Source: Kryptolebias marmoratus (lineage: Eukaryota > Chordata > Actinopteri > Cyprinodontiformes > Rivulidae). Taken from it: a DNA stretch of 64,000 nucleotides. Positions 41,501 to 54,058 of the stretch are shown in pieces (position 1 is the stretch's first letter; every line of letters begins with the position of its first letter). The translations under genes were made by a program, and so were the position numbers. The stretch lies in the NCBI RefSeq assembly GCF_001649575.2, contig NC_051443.1:16061203-16125202 (forward strand), written 5' to 3'. Under the pieces are notes generated by a model, which was not told the origin of the DNA, made no database searches, and saw nothing but the letters and a program-made list of their open reading frames with translations.

Positions 41501-42152
41501 CCTGCTGGCGTTGGCTGCGCACAAAATGCTGCTGTACGACACAAGCGTTCTCTATTGCTACGAATCATCGCTCCAGCACCAGGTGAGGGTTGCTGACGAT
41601 GCTCTGAAGTGTCATTTATTCAGACTCAAACTTTTATTTTTTTAACTAATACAAATGGTTGAGAAATACCAACAAATGTGGTGAAACTGGAAACAAGGTG
41701 AACTTTTTCTGTTGTTCATTGCACCACCTGGTGGCCAAATTGAGAATTTTTACTGCCATTATGAACTTTGAATCTTTCAGATTTTCTTGGATGTTTGAAA
41801 AGGCAAGTTTAATGCATTAATCTCTCAAGTAGGGTACATATGATTTAATACCTACTTCTTACAAATGCTGCACCTAATAACGTGCTTTAGCTTAGCTGCA
41901 TTTTGTTAAAATGTTTCCACGAAGTTTTCCTCTTTGGGAACCAGCTTAGCTAACAGTCCAAGCCACATTCAGTGTCTCCTATTTATTTATTTACCTTCAT
42001 GAAAGCATTTGCACTAAATCTGTTTTTCCTCTACAAGTGTCTGCTTTATTGTTTTTTCTCTCTTTCCGTAGGTCAAGGATGTCTTGAAACCAGAAGTGAT
42101 GGAGGAGATTGTGATGTTGACACAACAGAAGCTGTTGGAACAAGAAAGTTAA
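38521..42152 (+). CDS. exosc2: EXOSC2 (RRP4), RNA exosome cap subunit, complete
   Basis: Nine exons: 38521-38633, 38805-38906, 39007-39052, 39256-39345, 39429-39494, 39600-39668, 39900-40076, 41454-41582 and 42072-42152. All have AG/GT borders and consistent phase, giving 290 residues; human is 293. EXOSC2 is one of three S1/KH subunits that cap the exosome ring and guide RNA into it for 3'-5' decay and processing. Seen in order: an N-terminal beta domain with VVPGDVITSDTGFMRGHGTY (residues about 24-43); an S1 domain from about residue 80 with VGRITEVQQKRWKVETNS and VLLLSSVNLPGGELRRRSAE; a KH-like domain around ILGNNGFVWLYPTP; and a helical C-terminus with DREVISRLRNCL and EVMEEIVMLTQQKLLEQES. 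The ATG is chosen because MAVDMRLP matches the human N-terminus. The longest intron (40077-41453) holds nothing recognised. Confidence 0.97.
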
Positions 42153-42337
42153 AAATCTCTTCAAGTATTACCTAAAGATGTAACAGGTTTCCTGCTATTT
42201 CTTCTTTTTTCAAATGTTTCTAATTGTGACAGCAAAGTGCTCAGTTGTTGTTTTATATCAGACAGAACTGATCCATCTGACCAGTTAATGTAACACTTTT
42301 TCTAATATGTGCTAAACAACACATTTATATTGTCTGA

Positions 42338-42343
42338 AATAAA
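42338..42343 (+). terminator. EXOSC2 polyadenylation signal AATAAA
   Basis: A canonical signal lies 186 bases after the EXOSC2 stop and is followed by a TG/T-rich stretch, as expected for a cleavage site near 42360. Confidence 0.8.
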
Positions 42344-42364
42344 TTTTCTGAGATTTCTGTGCTT

Positions 42365-43595
42365 CTTTTTTCACAAAATCTTAGTCACGTGCTCTATGAA
42401 ACAATTAAGATGGGGGAAAAACTACCTTTTTATTAAACCAAAGGATTCTTTTAATGGGGGTTTAGGATATAAAACAAACACCAAATGAGATGAAACCTAT
42501 GAGAAAGAAAAATGTCTGTTAGATTGTATGCTTTGGTGATTAAGAAATGTTTTACCGTTGCAAATTTCAACATTCTAGAGGTTTTGGACCGCGACTCTGA
42601 AATTTCTGTCACCAAAGGTTTGCGTCCCGGTGTGGGAAGTGGCGAGCAGATCTGCTGCAGAGGATTTGAGGTTCAGGGATGAGATGTAAGGATGAAGGAG
42701 AATGAAAACGTTCTGACAGATCTGAGATTTAAATGAAAGTCAGGACAGCTGAATAGAGGTTAGACTGATGTGTTGCCAGAGTTTGTTGTAGGTGAGAACT
42801 CCAGCAGAAGGACTTCTTTTGGAGCTTTGCTTGGTACCACAAAACAAAACTGCTGCAGTTCTCCAGGCGGGAGGTTATGAAGGCATGTATGAACAGAATC
42901 GGAAAGTGATGGCTGAAATCTTGAAGTGTTTTTGAGATAAAAAAAGACATTGGTGATGCATTTAATGTTTGACTCAAAGGAGAGAAAGAAATCCAAAATT
43001 TCGTCAATGTTGCCATATAATGAGCATTTTCAGCTGTTTATGGCAGGTTGCTCTAACATATAATCAAACAACACATGTCTTTAATTACTTTTTGAATTAA
43101 AGCATTTTTTGTCAAAATCACATTCTTAATAGTCAGAATTAGTGCCTAGTAGTAAAAATTATATTACTAAGAATAAATTAGGAATAACTAATCCTGAACT
43201 TTTTAACTTATATGGTTAATATAATTAGGAGAAACTCATTTTATTTACTTAACATGTAGCCATAGTTCCTTGCCTGTTTTGTGTTAAAATTGTATCCCAC
43301 CAAGTTCTTAATGGGTGTTTGAAATATTTATATATTTGTTGTTGCTGGTCCTTATTCCAATTGCTGATGACTGAAGTAGCTTTTTAACTATAATCATAAT
43401 ATGAGTACTGGATGTTCACAATGACATTTTTGCAAGTTTGAATGTTTTTTTTAGTTATTTTGAACATCTCTGGACTGTTATTTTAAATATATAGGAGGAA
43501 GTGAGTTTTGGAGAGCTTGCTGTGTAGTTTTTTGGGGCCACAACCAGGAGCCGAGTTTCACTTTTTTTTGACTTTTAGTAGGTTTGTTTAAATTC
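42365..43595. other. Intergenic sequence between EXOSC2 and the ABL1 promoter region
   Basis: AT-rich, without a recognisable gene or repeat. Minus-strand frames near 42729-43016 look like chance. Confidence 0.5.
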
Positions 43596-43599
43596 GGCC

Positions 43600-44280
43600 T
43601 TTGATTGGCCAGCAGGCACTGCACCTATTAGAGCCAGGAGCAGCAGATTCAGGTGGTGTCCCTGCAAAATCTCTGCACCCGTCTCCCTTCCCGTGTACTA
43701 GCCCACGCACGCACGCACGTGACGTCACGCGTCGCCCCACCCACATATTTCTGTAAACCACCTTGCGTATGGAAGTGTGGCGGCCTCGGGCGACTCGGCC
43801 AAAGTTTACCGCTCCGCTTTTTTCACGGGAAAGCGACGGGCGGGAGCGCCGGACGGCGGGCCGGGCGACGGAGAGCTCGGCTGCCGTGAGCGGAGGAGAC
43901 GGTCGGCCCCGGCGGAGTTTCCTCAACAACTTCTTCTTCTTCGCCTCCTTGATTTAAAGCCTCTCTCTCTCTCTCGCTGCTCCGGGTTCCACAGGGGGGG
44001 GAGCTCAACGCGAACCAGGGGGAAGAGAGAGAGGAGAAAAAAAAGTGGACACGGAAGTTTAAGACGAACTTCGGGCGAGCAAAATGTGAAAGTATGGTCT
44101 TCGTCCACGTTTGTTGGGAGACGTTTTAGCGCAGTCGTTGGAGGTTGTTCAGCGGCGAGCCAACGGTTGACCGCCCGACGTTCAGAGGCTGCATACCGCC
44201 AGCGTCCATGGCTGTCTTCATCGTTAGCTGGAGGTCGCCGGCTAACCAGCAACTTAAATGGGTTTGCAGTCGTGTAAGTT
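43600..44280 (+). promoter_or_regulatory. CpG-rich island, probable distal promoter of ABL1 (exon 1b transcripts)
   Basis: A GC- and CpG-dense block in AT-rich surroundings, 1.4-2.1 kb upstream of ABL1 exon 1b. It contains an inverted CCAAT (ATTGG, 43604-43608), a CACGTG E-box (43716-43721) overlapping a perfect CRE TGACGTCA (43720-43727), and a TC run at about 43962-43977. A strong donor sequence, CGT/GTAAGTTT, falls at 44273-44274, so a spliced untranslated first exon could end there. Long frames inside the block are of biased composition and resemble no protein. The link to ABL1 is inferred from position. Confidence 0.55.
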
Positions 44281-44855
44281 TCACACACACACACGTCTTC
44301 AAAAAAGAGCAATGCAAGTTTAAATCAAGTCGGTCCTTTCCGGGCTTTTTTGTCCAAGGTATGAAACAAATGAAGCAAACAAACAAACATTTGGGCTTTC
44401 AGGCTCTTCTGAAAAGCACAAATCTGAATTTCTAAACAGAGTCTGCTTCTCACAACTATTGATTAAAAAAATAGTTATTTCCAGTTGTATCACCTTGTAT
44501 AGCTTAACAAATTGTTAAACACTTGTAAAAAGTGCAGACTGTTTCATTATGCTGCTTAATCTATGTGCAAAATATCATATACATATATAAATAATCAGCT
44601 CATTCCTCAAGCATACAGTTTTACACAGCAATTATTGTGAACCTTGTAGTTTAGACCTCATTAGGAGTATTCTATTTATCACAAAATAGAGATAATAAAC
44701 CTGTAGAAAAACTGACTATAAAATCTTTGCACTTAAGCTACCCCAAAACCAACCAAATAATTAGAAAATTTACTGTGGAAGTTGTGCGATTGTTGTGTAG
44801 GGTTAAGAGCATGATGCTCTGCTATAAAGTTCAATAAACTTTTTATATGATGATA

Positions 44856-44859
<4 letters not shown>

Positions 44860-44902
<43 letters not shown>

Positions 44903-44930
44903 ATATGTATGTATGTATATGTGTATGTAT
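44860..44930. repeat. (TA)n then (TG/TATG)n microsatellite
   Basis: About 19 TA units run into GTGTGTATATGTATGTATG-type repeats, just upstream of a pyrimidine-rich acceptor-like sequence at about 44941-44957. Confidence 0.85.
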
Positions 44931-45431
44931 TTCTGCATATTGTTTTTTTCTTTCAGATCAAAACAGTGCCGTGATAGTTATAGGTAGGCTGCAGTAAGCT
45001 AAGGTTAAATGACAGCAGTGTGGCTTTTAAAAGGAGGAAGTGGAGGTAACAGAGCAGGTTTCTATTTCCTTAGTTTTCAGAAAGAATAAGAAAGTTGGAA
45101 AATCTGACAGTAAATAAATCATTTGACAAGCTTTTGATGGTTTCGGTCGACTTTTCCTTTTAGATTGAGCCGTCACAGCAAATCAGTGCACACTTGGTCA
45201 GACTGATCACCTTTATCCTATATGCTAAAACATGTTGGGACAAGTCTCTTTCAAGATAACGTAACTCAATAATAGATATTGATTTATTAATGTTTGCAGC
45301 ATCCAAGCTTAGCTTATGGAGAGTGATTTTGGCTCGCAGTGTAAAAAAAAATAAATAAAATGCATCGATCAGTCTTACATCTGTTTCTGTTAAAATCACC
45401 AGCAAGTCCAGGTTCTTATTTCTCCTTTTAG

Positions 45432-45687
45432 ATTCCCGACAAATGCCTTCTTTTGTCGTTTGAAGGACCCGGACCCCGTTAATCCATGATACACAGGGAC
45501 ACACTGGAGTAATTTGGACCTGCCCATGAGACCCGAGTATCTCGTTTCCTTGGAGTGGACGGTCTGAGCCAGGGGACGGGTCTTCTATGCTCTCCTGATC
45601 CTCTCCTTGCCTGCGGCCCAGCAGTCGGACGGTGAGCAAGTGGTACCAGCTTGGAGAGTCCCGGCTCCAGCCTGGCACCCGGCCCTT
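45432..45687 (+). other. Probable ABL1 exon 1b 5' leader with four short upstream ORFs
   Basis: A good acceptor (TTATTTCTCCTTTTAG) ends at 45431. If it is used, the exon has a 256-base leader before the MGQQ start. Upstream ATGs with in-leader stops are at 45443-45463, 45486-45512, 45526-45567 and 45587-45598. No ATG in frame with MGQQ precedes it. The exon start is a prediction. If transcription instead begins within this stretch, fewer upstream ORFs apply. Confidence 0.4.
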
Positions 45688-45814
45688 ATGGGGCAGCAGC
45701 CGGGGAAGTTTGTAGGGGACCAGAGGAGACCCAGTCTGCCGGCCTTCATCAAGGGGGGAAAGAGAGAGTCATCACGCCATGTGAGCCAGCCCTTCAATGT
45801 TTTTGATCGTCACG
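45688..45814 (+). CDS. abl1: ABL1 first coding exon 1b (N-myristoylated isoform)
   Basis: ATG GGG CAG CAG opens a 42-codon exon plus one base, ending at a GTAAGA donor (45815). The start MGQQPGK, then [21 protein letters not shown] and NVF, matches ABL1 isoform 1b. Gly2 is the N-myristoylation site whose lipid docks in the kinase C-lobe pocket and holds ABL1 inactive. Relative to human, two residues (LH) before FIK and one in the GAGK segment appear missing. The exon ends in phase 1, as exon 1a does, so both can join the same exon 2, which lies off the right edge. ABL1 is a cytoplasmic and nuclear SH3-SH2-tyrosine kinase, and only its N-terminal cap is encoded here. Confidence 0.93.
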
Positions 45815-48800
45815 GTAAGATCAAAACCCCTATAAACTCCTTAAAAGATTATTTGTAATTAGCAGGTAAATGAGTTCTCAAACCTGTATGGGGTTCTTCA
45901 GCAAATAATCATGACTGAGAATGTTTAAGCATTAGTTTAGAATCACATCTTTCTGTCTTAACAACACAGAGATCTGGGTTATTTATGTACCTCTTAGTTT
46001 GAAACTGATTTAAAAATCGGTTCATTATTGTTAGGTTCCAGTTCCTCAGCCATCATGGTGCATAAATGCAATCATAAAATCCTACAGAGATCATCAACTC
46101 GCTGGTGGTTGTTTTATTGAAACTGCAGCTAGCCGGGTGGATAAGAGACAAATGCTTGAGTGGCTGTAACAACACATTTGAACGTCTTATAATCTCGAGA
46201 TTATAATACAAAGTTGACACCTAAATACTGCAGGATGATGAACTGATAGCATCTCAAAGAGATGCAGAGTACTCTGGTGAGGTAAACAATAACTTACTGG
46301 TGCTGGAACGTGAAAACTGTGCAACAAAGTGCAGTTCCTATGGTGTGCTGATTCAATCTCTGCCGTGGTTAACTAATTAACTAAATCACAGTCAATGTGA
46401 TGTGTTCAAAACCAGCCCATCTACTGTGTTTGTGTTGTGAAATCACTAATATCACAATTTTAGGATGCATAATGCAAAAACATGTATTTAACTATAATCA
46501 AATGTGTGTAATTCCTGTACCAGTATAAATGTAAATATTACTCTGTACATTTGATTTTCATTTCAGGCACAAATTTAAACCAGAATACATTTTTAATGTA
46601 ATACAGAAAGGTCAACATAAGAGAAATTGCACTGTGGCTGTGTATTTGTAGACCAAACAGCATGTACACAAAACAATTAGAGACAGTTTCAAGCATTAAT
46701 AGCACTCTAAAACAATAAACTATGCCCCAGCAGCTAAGTCTGTTTGTCTAAAATGTAATATTACAACTTATTAGGAAAGTAAACATGGATTTTTCTGATT
46801 GTTGTATTTTAATAAAGTACAAAGCAAAACAGTGGCTGTGGCAAATGGAGCAAGTAGGATTTTTTTTTAAAAACATGAACATATCTCTGCAGATAACATT
46901 TAAGAAGAGATTAAAGCAAAAATGTGGGTTATTTATTTTGATCATGTTTTACAATAAAAAGTGACGAGTATAAACATTGGTTTATATGAGGTTGTATTTG
47001 TCGTATCATTTACTTTAAAGAAAACTGAAGGTTTGGTGCGCAGGTTGTAAATGGAGCCTTTGATGGTCATCAGACTCAGGTCAAAGTTTCATGAGCAGAT
47101 AGCAAACAGATATCAATGTTTTGAATAAGAAATATAAATCTTGGCTTGTGCACGTTTTCAAATGCTTTGATTATACAACAGCATTAATTCCTACTTGCCC
47201 AAACACATAATTTAGTTTTTGAGTCCTGATCTTTACCTAGGTGTGCTAAAAAAACAAGTTTGTCTTAAATCATGCCTTTTATTGACTAATCTGCTGTTTA
47301 TATACCAATACAGACACATTTCTGACAGAGTCTTACTTACTTTGCAGAATCACAATACAATATTTCAAGTGTTACCTGGAGATGAGGTGTGCAGGGAAGT
47401 GTGTCATAATTCTATGTAAGGTTATCTGTTTCTGTTTCTCTGCTGGTTAGACTTTAATTTTCAGTTCCTCTGTCACATCAGATTGGAAGTGCACAGAAAG
47501 CAGGCTTAGGTAGTTTTGAGCACATCTCATGAATTCTCAATCTGGTTTCTTACTTCACTTTTTGTTTTTACAGTAGGTGGATTATACTAGACTTAGTTAA
47601 GAAAATGCCATCAAACCAGTCTGTATCTATTATCTATTGTCCACTAATAGCTAGTTAACATAAAACAGTCAAAGCACAAAAATACATATAGTCTTTGTAT
47701 ATATTCAGAAAATAATAAATATGTTGTTTTTCCTTCTTGTAAGCCTGTAATGATTTAAATGATCTTATATTAGATGCTCAAAAGTAACTTGGTCACACCA
47801 AATGCTCATTCAGTATGAAATTTAAAGTAAAAACTTTAATGCTAATATTTTGTTAGACAATTTTAGCCATATGAATAAATTAAAAATTGTCAAAAGTCTG
47901 CAAGTCTGAAATGTTGATTTTCACGAATTGTGTGGGTTTTTGAAAAACAAGTGCTTGATTTGAATGTAATGCTCTTAAGGTATTACAAAGTAAGTTTAAT
48001 GAAGAGTGACAAAAGCTTGAGAAAGAAAGAAATGCTGAAAATAATTAAATAAATCATCTTGTAGATGATTGGTTTACTGTCAGTGGTAAAATGATTAAAT
48101 ATACAAAGAGCATCATAAAGTTTAGGTGCTTCAGAAGTTAATGTGAAAAAGAATATGAGAAATTCCCCACTTAGGTGACTTCTAACGTAAAGATTAAAGC
48201 CTCCAATGTGAAGTCGCAAAGTAAAAATTGAAGATTTTATTTTGTATGGGTTCAGACCCTCTGGAGCTTCAAATACTAGCCTGCAAAAAAAAAACAACAA
48301 ACAAAAAAAAAAAGATTTAGAAAGACCACTTCCATCTCTTCACCTGAGCTCGTTTCAATATGACGAGTTGAAATGTAAACCTGTCCCTTGCTCTGACAAA
48401 TCGGTAGTTTTTGTGGAAACCGTTGAAGTTGCAGCCTTCAGATTAAAGAGAGACACTATCTGGTTCATCATCAGCACAAAGGTGGCATCAACAGAAGATG
48501 TTGGTCACATTAAAGTATCAGTAGTTTAAAGTTCAGGGGTGTATTGGTGAACATATGTGTCTTTCAGACCAAAACTGGTATGTACCGAGCGGCGAGCCTT
48601 GCGTTCCACAGCAGATTGCTAGGCAGAGTTTTCAAACTATGAATGGACAATACTTCTGACTGGCAGAAAGCTCCTGGTTTGCATGCAGATCTGTCTGCTA
48701 GAATATTGCGTATGTGTGGTTTTAAAAAAAAGCATGTGGTGGGAAAAAAATCCTCAATGTGCTGTCTCCAAATCAAAACTGAACAGAAATGATTGTATCA

Positions 48801-49280
48801 GTTAGTCCTGGGAGGATCAAAACTAAACTGCACCGATATTTTCTGTCTTAAGACATCAGTAGATGGAAAAGTAAGCAGGAAATAGTTCAAATAAATTTGT
48901 CACTGTTTAAAAAAAAAAAACAGGTTGTAATTTGAAAACGGAGCCCTATTTGCTTCTTAAAATAATCATTGCCCACTTTAAAGGATGCATCCAGCTAACT
49001 GATATATTTACCAAAAGTGTGGTATTATGATTGCCTTGGCAGGACCACTTTCCGCTGACTCATAGTCTTGTATAACACAGAAGGAGACACGACAGAGAAG
49101 GTTAGAAAAACAGAATGAAAGCTTTTTGTCGGTAAATGGGTCGATTTTGGCAAAGGGTCAGTGGCGGGGCGTATTTGTTTTCCCCTTCTGCCCTTTTCCC
49201 CCTTGTGATGAGCAGGTTAGGTCGTAAGAGGAGATGTGAGCCACAGCGCGAGAGGAGGGCAACATCAACAGCTTATGTTT

Positions 49281-49300
49281 TTCTCTCTCTCTCTCTCTCT
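49281..49300. repeat. (CT)n microsatellite
   Basis: About nine CT units lie within the ABL1 intron. Confidence 0.8.
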
Positions 49301-52300
49301 TGGTGAGCCTCGGCTAGTTAAAAGCGGGATCGCCAGCACCATGCTGCTTCCCAGCAGGCAGGTTCAATCAGCATGCAGCTGCTTGGGAGAAACGCACCGA
49401 CAGCGAGGAGGCAAGCAAAGACCTGTTTCTGTTCTCGGCTCCTCTGTGTACCTTACAGCGCATAGGTATGAGCTCACTGGCTCGCTCGCACAGATTGTAA
49501 GGAGTGAGCAGAGCAGTGAAGTCCCTGAAACTGTGTCCCTTACAATATTTTCACCTGCTTTTGTGGAGAGTGCTTAAAGAAGCTGAATATCCTTTAATAA
49601 CTGGCAACCTGATTGATCGAGAAATGACAAGATGGAATATGTTACCAGGCCTGTTTAAAATAACAAGTCTGAACACGACAGATTTACTGGATCACTCTTT
49701 TTGTGACTTGATTTCTTTGAGTTTTAGAGCATATTTTCTATTATTATTGTTAGTATAAGTTAAAAAAGAAAACTTCTAGATTGGAAATTTGAGTCCAGTA
49801 GAGCTCATTGGAGTCAAAAGGATCGGTTTTATTATAGTTTGTAGCTGTTATTATTCCATTGTTGTGCTTGAAAAGCTTTTGCAATAAAAATCTAATTGAC
49901 CACCCAGAGGTGGCGGTATTTAGATTAAGAAGTAAAATATTATGTGGGGGGAAAAAAACGTGTTTTTAAATGTAATTCCTTTCAAGTATTGTAATGTAAA
50001 ACAAAACGTGTGACTTCATAACAAAGAAGGTATGCAGTAGTGTTTAAACATCCTAATATATATTTTTTAATATGTTGATAGGCGGCTTCCTAATGATTGA
50101 TAACATACTGTGAAACTGAGACATTTTTGTTTTATAAGAATTGTTTAAAGTTGGGGGCAGATACAATTTTTATTCAAAAACAAAATACAGTATATTAAGG
50201 GTGAGTTTAGTCAACGACTTACAGTGCGTATATGAATCAGTCACAGTAAATATGACCAAGACTCAGTTATCTTTTAATGCAGGGAATAGATCATGCTGGA
50301 ATGTGTAATTAGTTGTTTTTAACACTAACATTTAAAATTAGAGCCACAAAACACAGAACAAACCGTACGCTGGGAACGTAAAAGAAACACAAGTTTCATG
50401 TTTTAGGATTCCTGCTGCGTGGAAACTAAACTATAGGCTCTGATAATAGCAGTGCATCAAGTCACAGGCGTCCCTGCTGACAAAAACAGATCCAGGTGTC
50501 ACAGCTAATATCTCTTTGCATCCCCGGCCTGTTTCTTCTGTTTTCCAAGCAGGTTATTTGTGACGGTTCGTTTATTTAGCCGTCTTGTTCGTGCCAGTAG
50601 CTTTCAGTCCCCCTCTTTTAAAAAGTCACTAAAAGCAGAAGCGGAAGATACTGTAATGATTTCATATACAGCATTTTGCATGCGGTTGGCTACAACAGTT
50701 GTCTCAAATACAACCAAGTTATTTACAAGGAAAAAAAAGAAAGGTTTTGTCCTATGCTAATTAGCTAGCCAGGCAAACTGAGTGACAGGAAATGCACAGA
50801 CGTTTGGCATGCTGCTGCTTGCTTGGTTACATGTCATTATGAGCACAACGAGGCTCCTTCTGCTCACTTTATTTCCCAGACTGAGGGTTTCCTTCAAAGG
50901 AACCTGCTGGATGTTAAACTGCTGACATATCTCATGTCAAGCTACTCTTTGACACCTAATATTTGCAACCAGAGATGAAATGTTAGCCTAAGTTTCATAG
51001 ATTTAGTGTTGTGATTATCAAGCTGTAATTTGCCACATGTGTAGGTACAGTCAAGTGAATAATTGAATGTCGTAATCGGACACATTTAAAGTAAATCAGT
51101 TTTTTTCTTCTTAGTAATATGTTGCACACAGCTGCAATTTATTTTGAATTGAGGTCTTGTAGAAAAAAATGTGGTATAAATGGGTGTTTTTATGTTTTAA
51201 GGTGTGCAAAGAAAAACTAAGAATAGTAATCAGCTGTAATCTGGTTTATGAAAGAATGCACAGTTATTTCTTTCCAATTAGGGTTTATTTTTATTTTCTC
51301 TGTCCAGTAATCTTGAGGGTATTGCTTGTAAATTTCCATTTTATTTCCAGGTTTTTAGAGAAAATGTTTGTTTTTTTCCACAGATTTAGTTCAAGAGAAA
51401 TCTGAGTCCGAGTTCTACAGAAATTGGAATCGGCCAAGAAAACTCAGGCGCCACCAAACACGAAGCACTGTGCAAATTATGCAGTTGTCAGTAAAATTAG
51501 GAGAAAAACTCTGAGCAAAATTCATGGGAGAGTTGTTGTCAGCTGTGAAACTGGTACAGTAGCAGTCTGTGGCGTCATGGATTCCAGGAAGTACAGCTGA
51601 GGATTTCTGTAAGCTGGAAAAATGCTGCACTGATAGGAGAGGACAAAAACATAAATGAGGAAACTAACATTCTTCTCCTAAAGAATTCAGGTTATAAGTT
51701 GACTCTGAAGTTATTTTTGGGGTAGAGGGTAATCAGTCACTACCTCCCTTGAGGTGACATCCATTGATTTCTGTTTGATGCAGCTGCTGCTGCTGTCACT
51801 GTGCGCACAGGAAGGGAATTTATTTCTTTTTTAGCCAGCGACTGTCTCCTTTTCAGCTGGAACTTGAGGAATCTATACAGTCTAGACACCAAATCTCCTC
51901 CCATGGTCCGTTTGGGTCTTAGTGTGCGTGCGTGTGAACATACCCTTTAACATACCCACCGAGCAGCTCATCTTATTGCTCATTCAGACCAGCTGTTAGG
52001 CCCCTTGTGGCTTGTTCCTCACTGCAAATGGCCCTGTCTGCACATTTATGGGCAAGCAGATTCAGTAAAATTCTTAACTAATAGACTTCTCGCTTATCTA
52101 ATCTTGTTTACTGTTTCGTAGTCTTTTTTTTTTTTGATTTGAATCACTATTTGTTATGATCTGTAAATGTGTGCGAACGGATCTCTATTACTTTATTTTG
52201 GGATCCACTGACTTTGCCGCAGCAGTCCTCCATGTTTATAAAAATGCGGTTATGGTTTACATTAAGAGGTTTTTTTTTTTTTTTTTTTACTCAGGTTTTT

Positions 52301-53776
52301 CAGAGTGATAAATGAATCTAGTGTTGTGAAACCCACTTGTTCCTGGCTTGATGACGCATCTTTTCTGATTTGTGTTCTCTCTCACCAAATCTTGGCTACC
52401 TGGGAAATGGTCCACTTTGTCACACTGCCTACGTAATGACTCGTCCGAACAGCTGTGTGTGTGTTGTTTTTTTTTTTGAAAAGTCAATGTAGTCGATAAT
52501 TCCCCTTTTGTCAAGTCATACAAACAGTATCCACAAGAACACTATCAGTAGTAATGATGAAAAGTCTAAAGTTTTGCTGGCCTCAAGTTTAAAATGTGTA
52601 CATATTTAAAAGAAATTACTACAGTCTATATATAATTGTCATTTCGAGTTCCAGTAAGCAGTAATTCATTTTAATCAAGCAGCAAACGGTGACCTGTGAA
52701 GGTGTTGCAGCGTATTGGCCTTAGTTTGTTTTTGGAGTGAAATTCTGCTGCTCTTGTGTGACACCCAGTGGTTATTGTAAGATGTTCTTTGCTCTTTTAG
52801 ATATGGGGTTTAACTCCAGCATTTAGTTTTTACACTGCAATCCTAGTATTTTGAAAATAGTGTAATTTTATTCCTGCTGTAAAGGGGTTGTTTTCTCATT
52901 TTAGCACTCCATAAAAGACAGATTGTTTTGTTTTCTTCTAATTTTATACTAAACTATAACACTGTGACCGTACGTCAGTATGTACAAGTACCGAAGCATT
53001 TTCTGTGGAATGTGTGTATTCTGGCTTTGTTGGTTTTATTAATTACACCTGTACTCATTCCATTCTAAAAGGTATTTGATGGTAGAAAAAACCCTATTGT
53101 GTAACTGTGTTTTCTGATTAGTATGCCCTATTTTTCATGGGATCCTGCCAAAAGGTTTCTTGATCCAGTCCACATTGCTTCCCAGAGAAGCACATGTTTT
53201 TATATGATCTGTTGCACCAGCGATGTGTTGAGTAATATTGCCGATTCTGCACAGAGAGAAAGTGAGCGAGTTAAACGCAGGGCGCGCTGCTGCAGCACCA
53301 AGAAATATGTGACCTCCTGTGCATTCCTCTCACAAAGAGCTGATGCAATCCCCCTCCTTCCCCTCTTGTCTTTTTTTTTCCTCTCTCTTTCAATAAAAAA
53401 AATTGTAGTTGCATCTTGTTTTTTGGACACGGCTAGACATACTTTTAGAGAAATCGGGATAAACATTCATTGTTTTTGCGCCGTTGTTATCAAACTCGAA
53501 ACAGGACTTAAAAAGAAACCAGACTGTGGTAGAGTCGTGTTTTCTTATTGATGAGTTACAACTACAGTCATCTGTAGACATCCGTTTGCATAAAAAAAAA
53601 AAAAAGCCGTACTGACATAATCCCCTCTGGTATGTTCAAATATGTGTACCTCAGGGCCAGTAAGATTCAGAGTGACTGTGTTAAAAGGGGAAAAAAATAA
53701 ATGCTGCGTCGCCTTCAGGAAAACAGTATAACTTTAACTTGTACAAATCTTAATTTATGTTTGGTATAGAGTAGAT

Positions 53777-54058
53777 CGGTGGTTCCCAAATGTTTCTGCT
53801 TTTCATTCCCAAAATAAAGGGTTAGGGGTGGGGTTAGACTATTGCTCAAGTATACAAACATGGCTAATAAGCTACTAAACAAAGAGCCATGGCATACATT
53901 AAGTAACATTTTATGCATTTATGACCAATGTTTTCACTTTCTTTGTAACAGTTGAGACTAAATAACTAAATATGCTTTTGGCTATCAGTTATAAAGTTAA
54001 TTTGATATATGTAGCTCTCAAATTGGAGTTTACTGACCTCAACTTTGGGGAACCTCTG
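53777..54058. mobile_element. Non-autonomous hAT-like element, about 282 bases
   Basis: The left end reads CGGTGGTTCCCAAATG. The right end reverse-complemented reads CAGAGGTTCCCCAAAG. Both match the CAGNGGTTCCCAAA terminus typical of hAT transposons. The interior is AT-rich and non-coding. An 8-base target duplication is not clear. Confidence 0.5.

Noticed and set aside
43777..44277. 166-codon plus-strand frame in the CpG island
   Set aside because: Arg/Ser/Gly-rich composition, as expected from random GC-rich DNA. No domain is recognised, and it overlaps frames of similar length on both strands.
45607..45687. N-terminal extension upstream of ABL1 MGQQ
   Set aside because: The frame is open upstream but begins at TTG, not ATG. 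The MGQQ start is required for myristoylation and is conserved.
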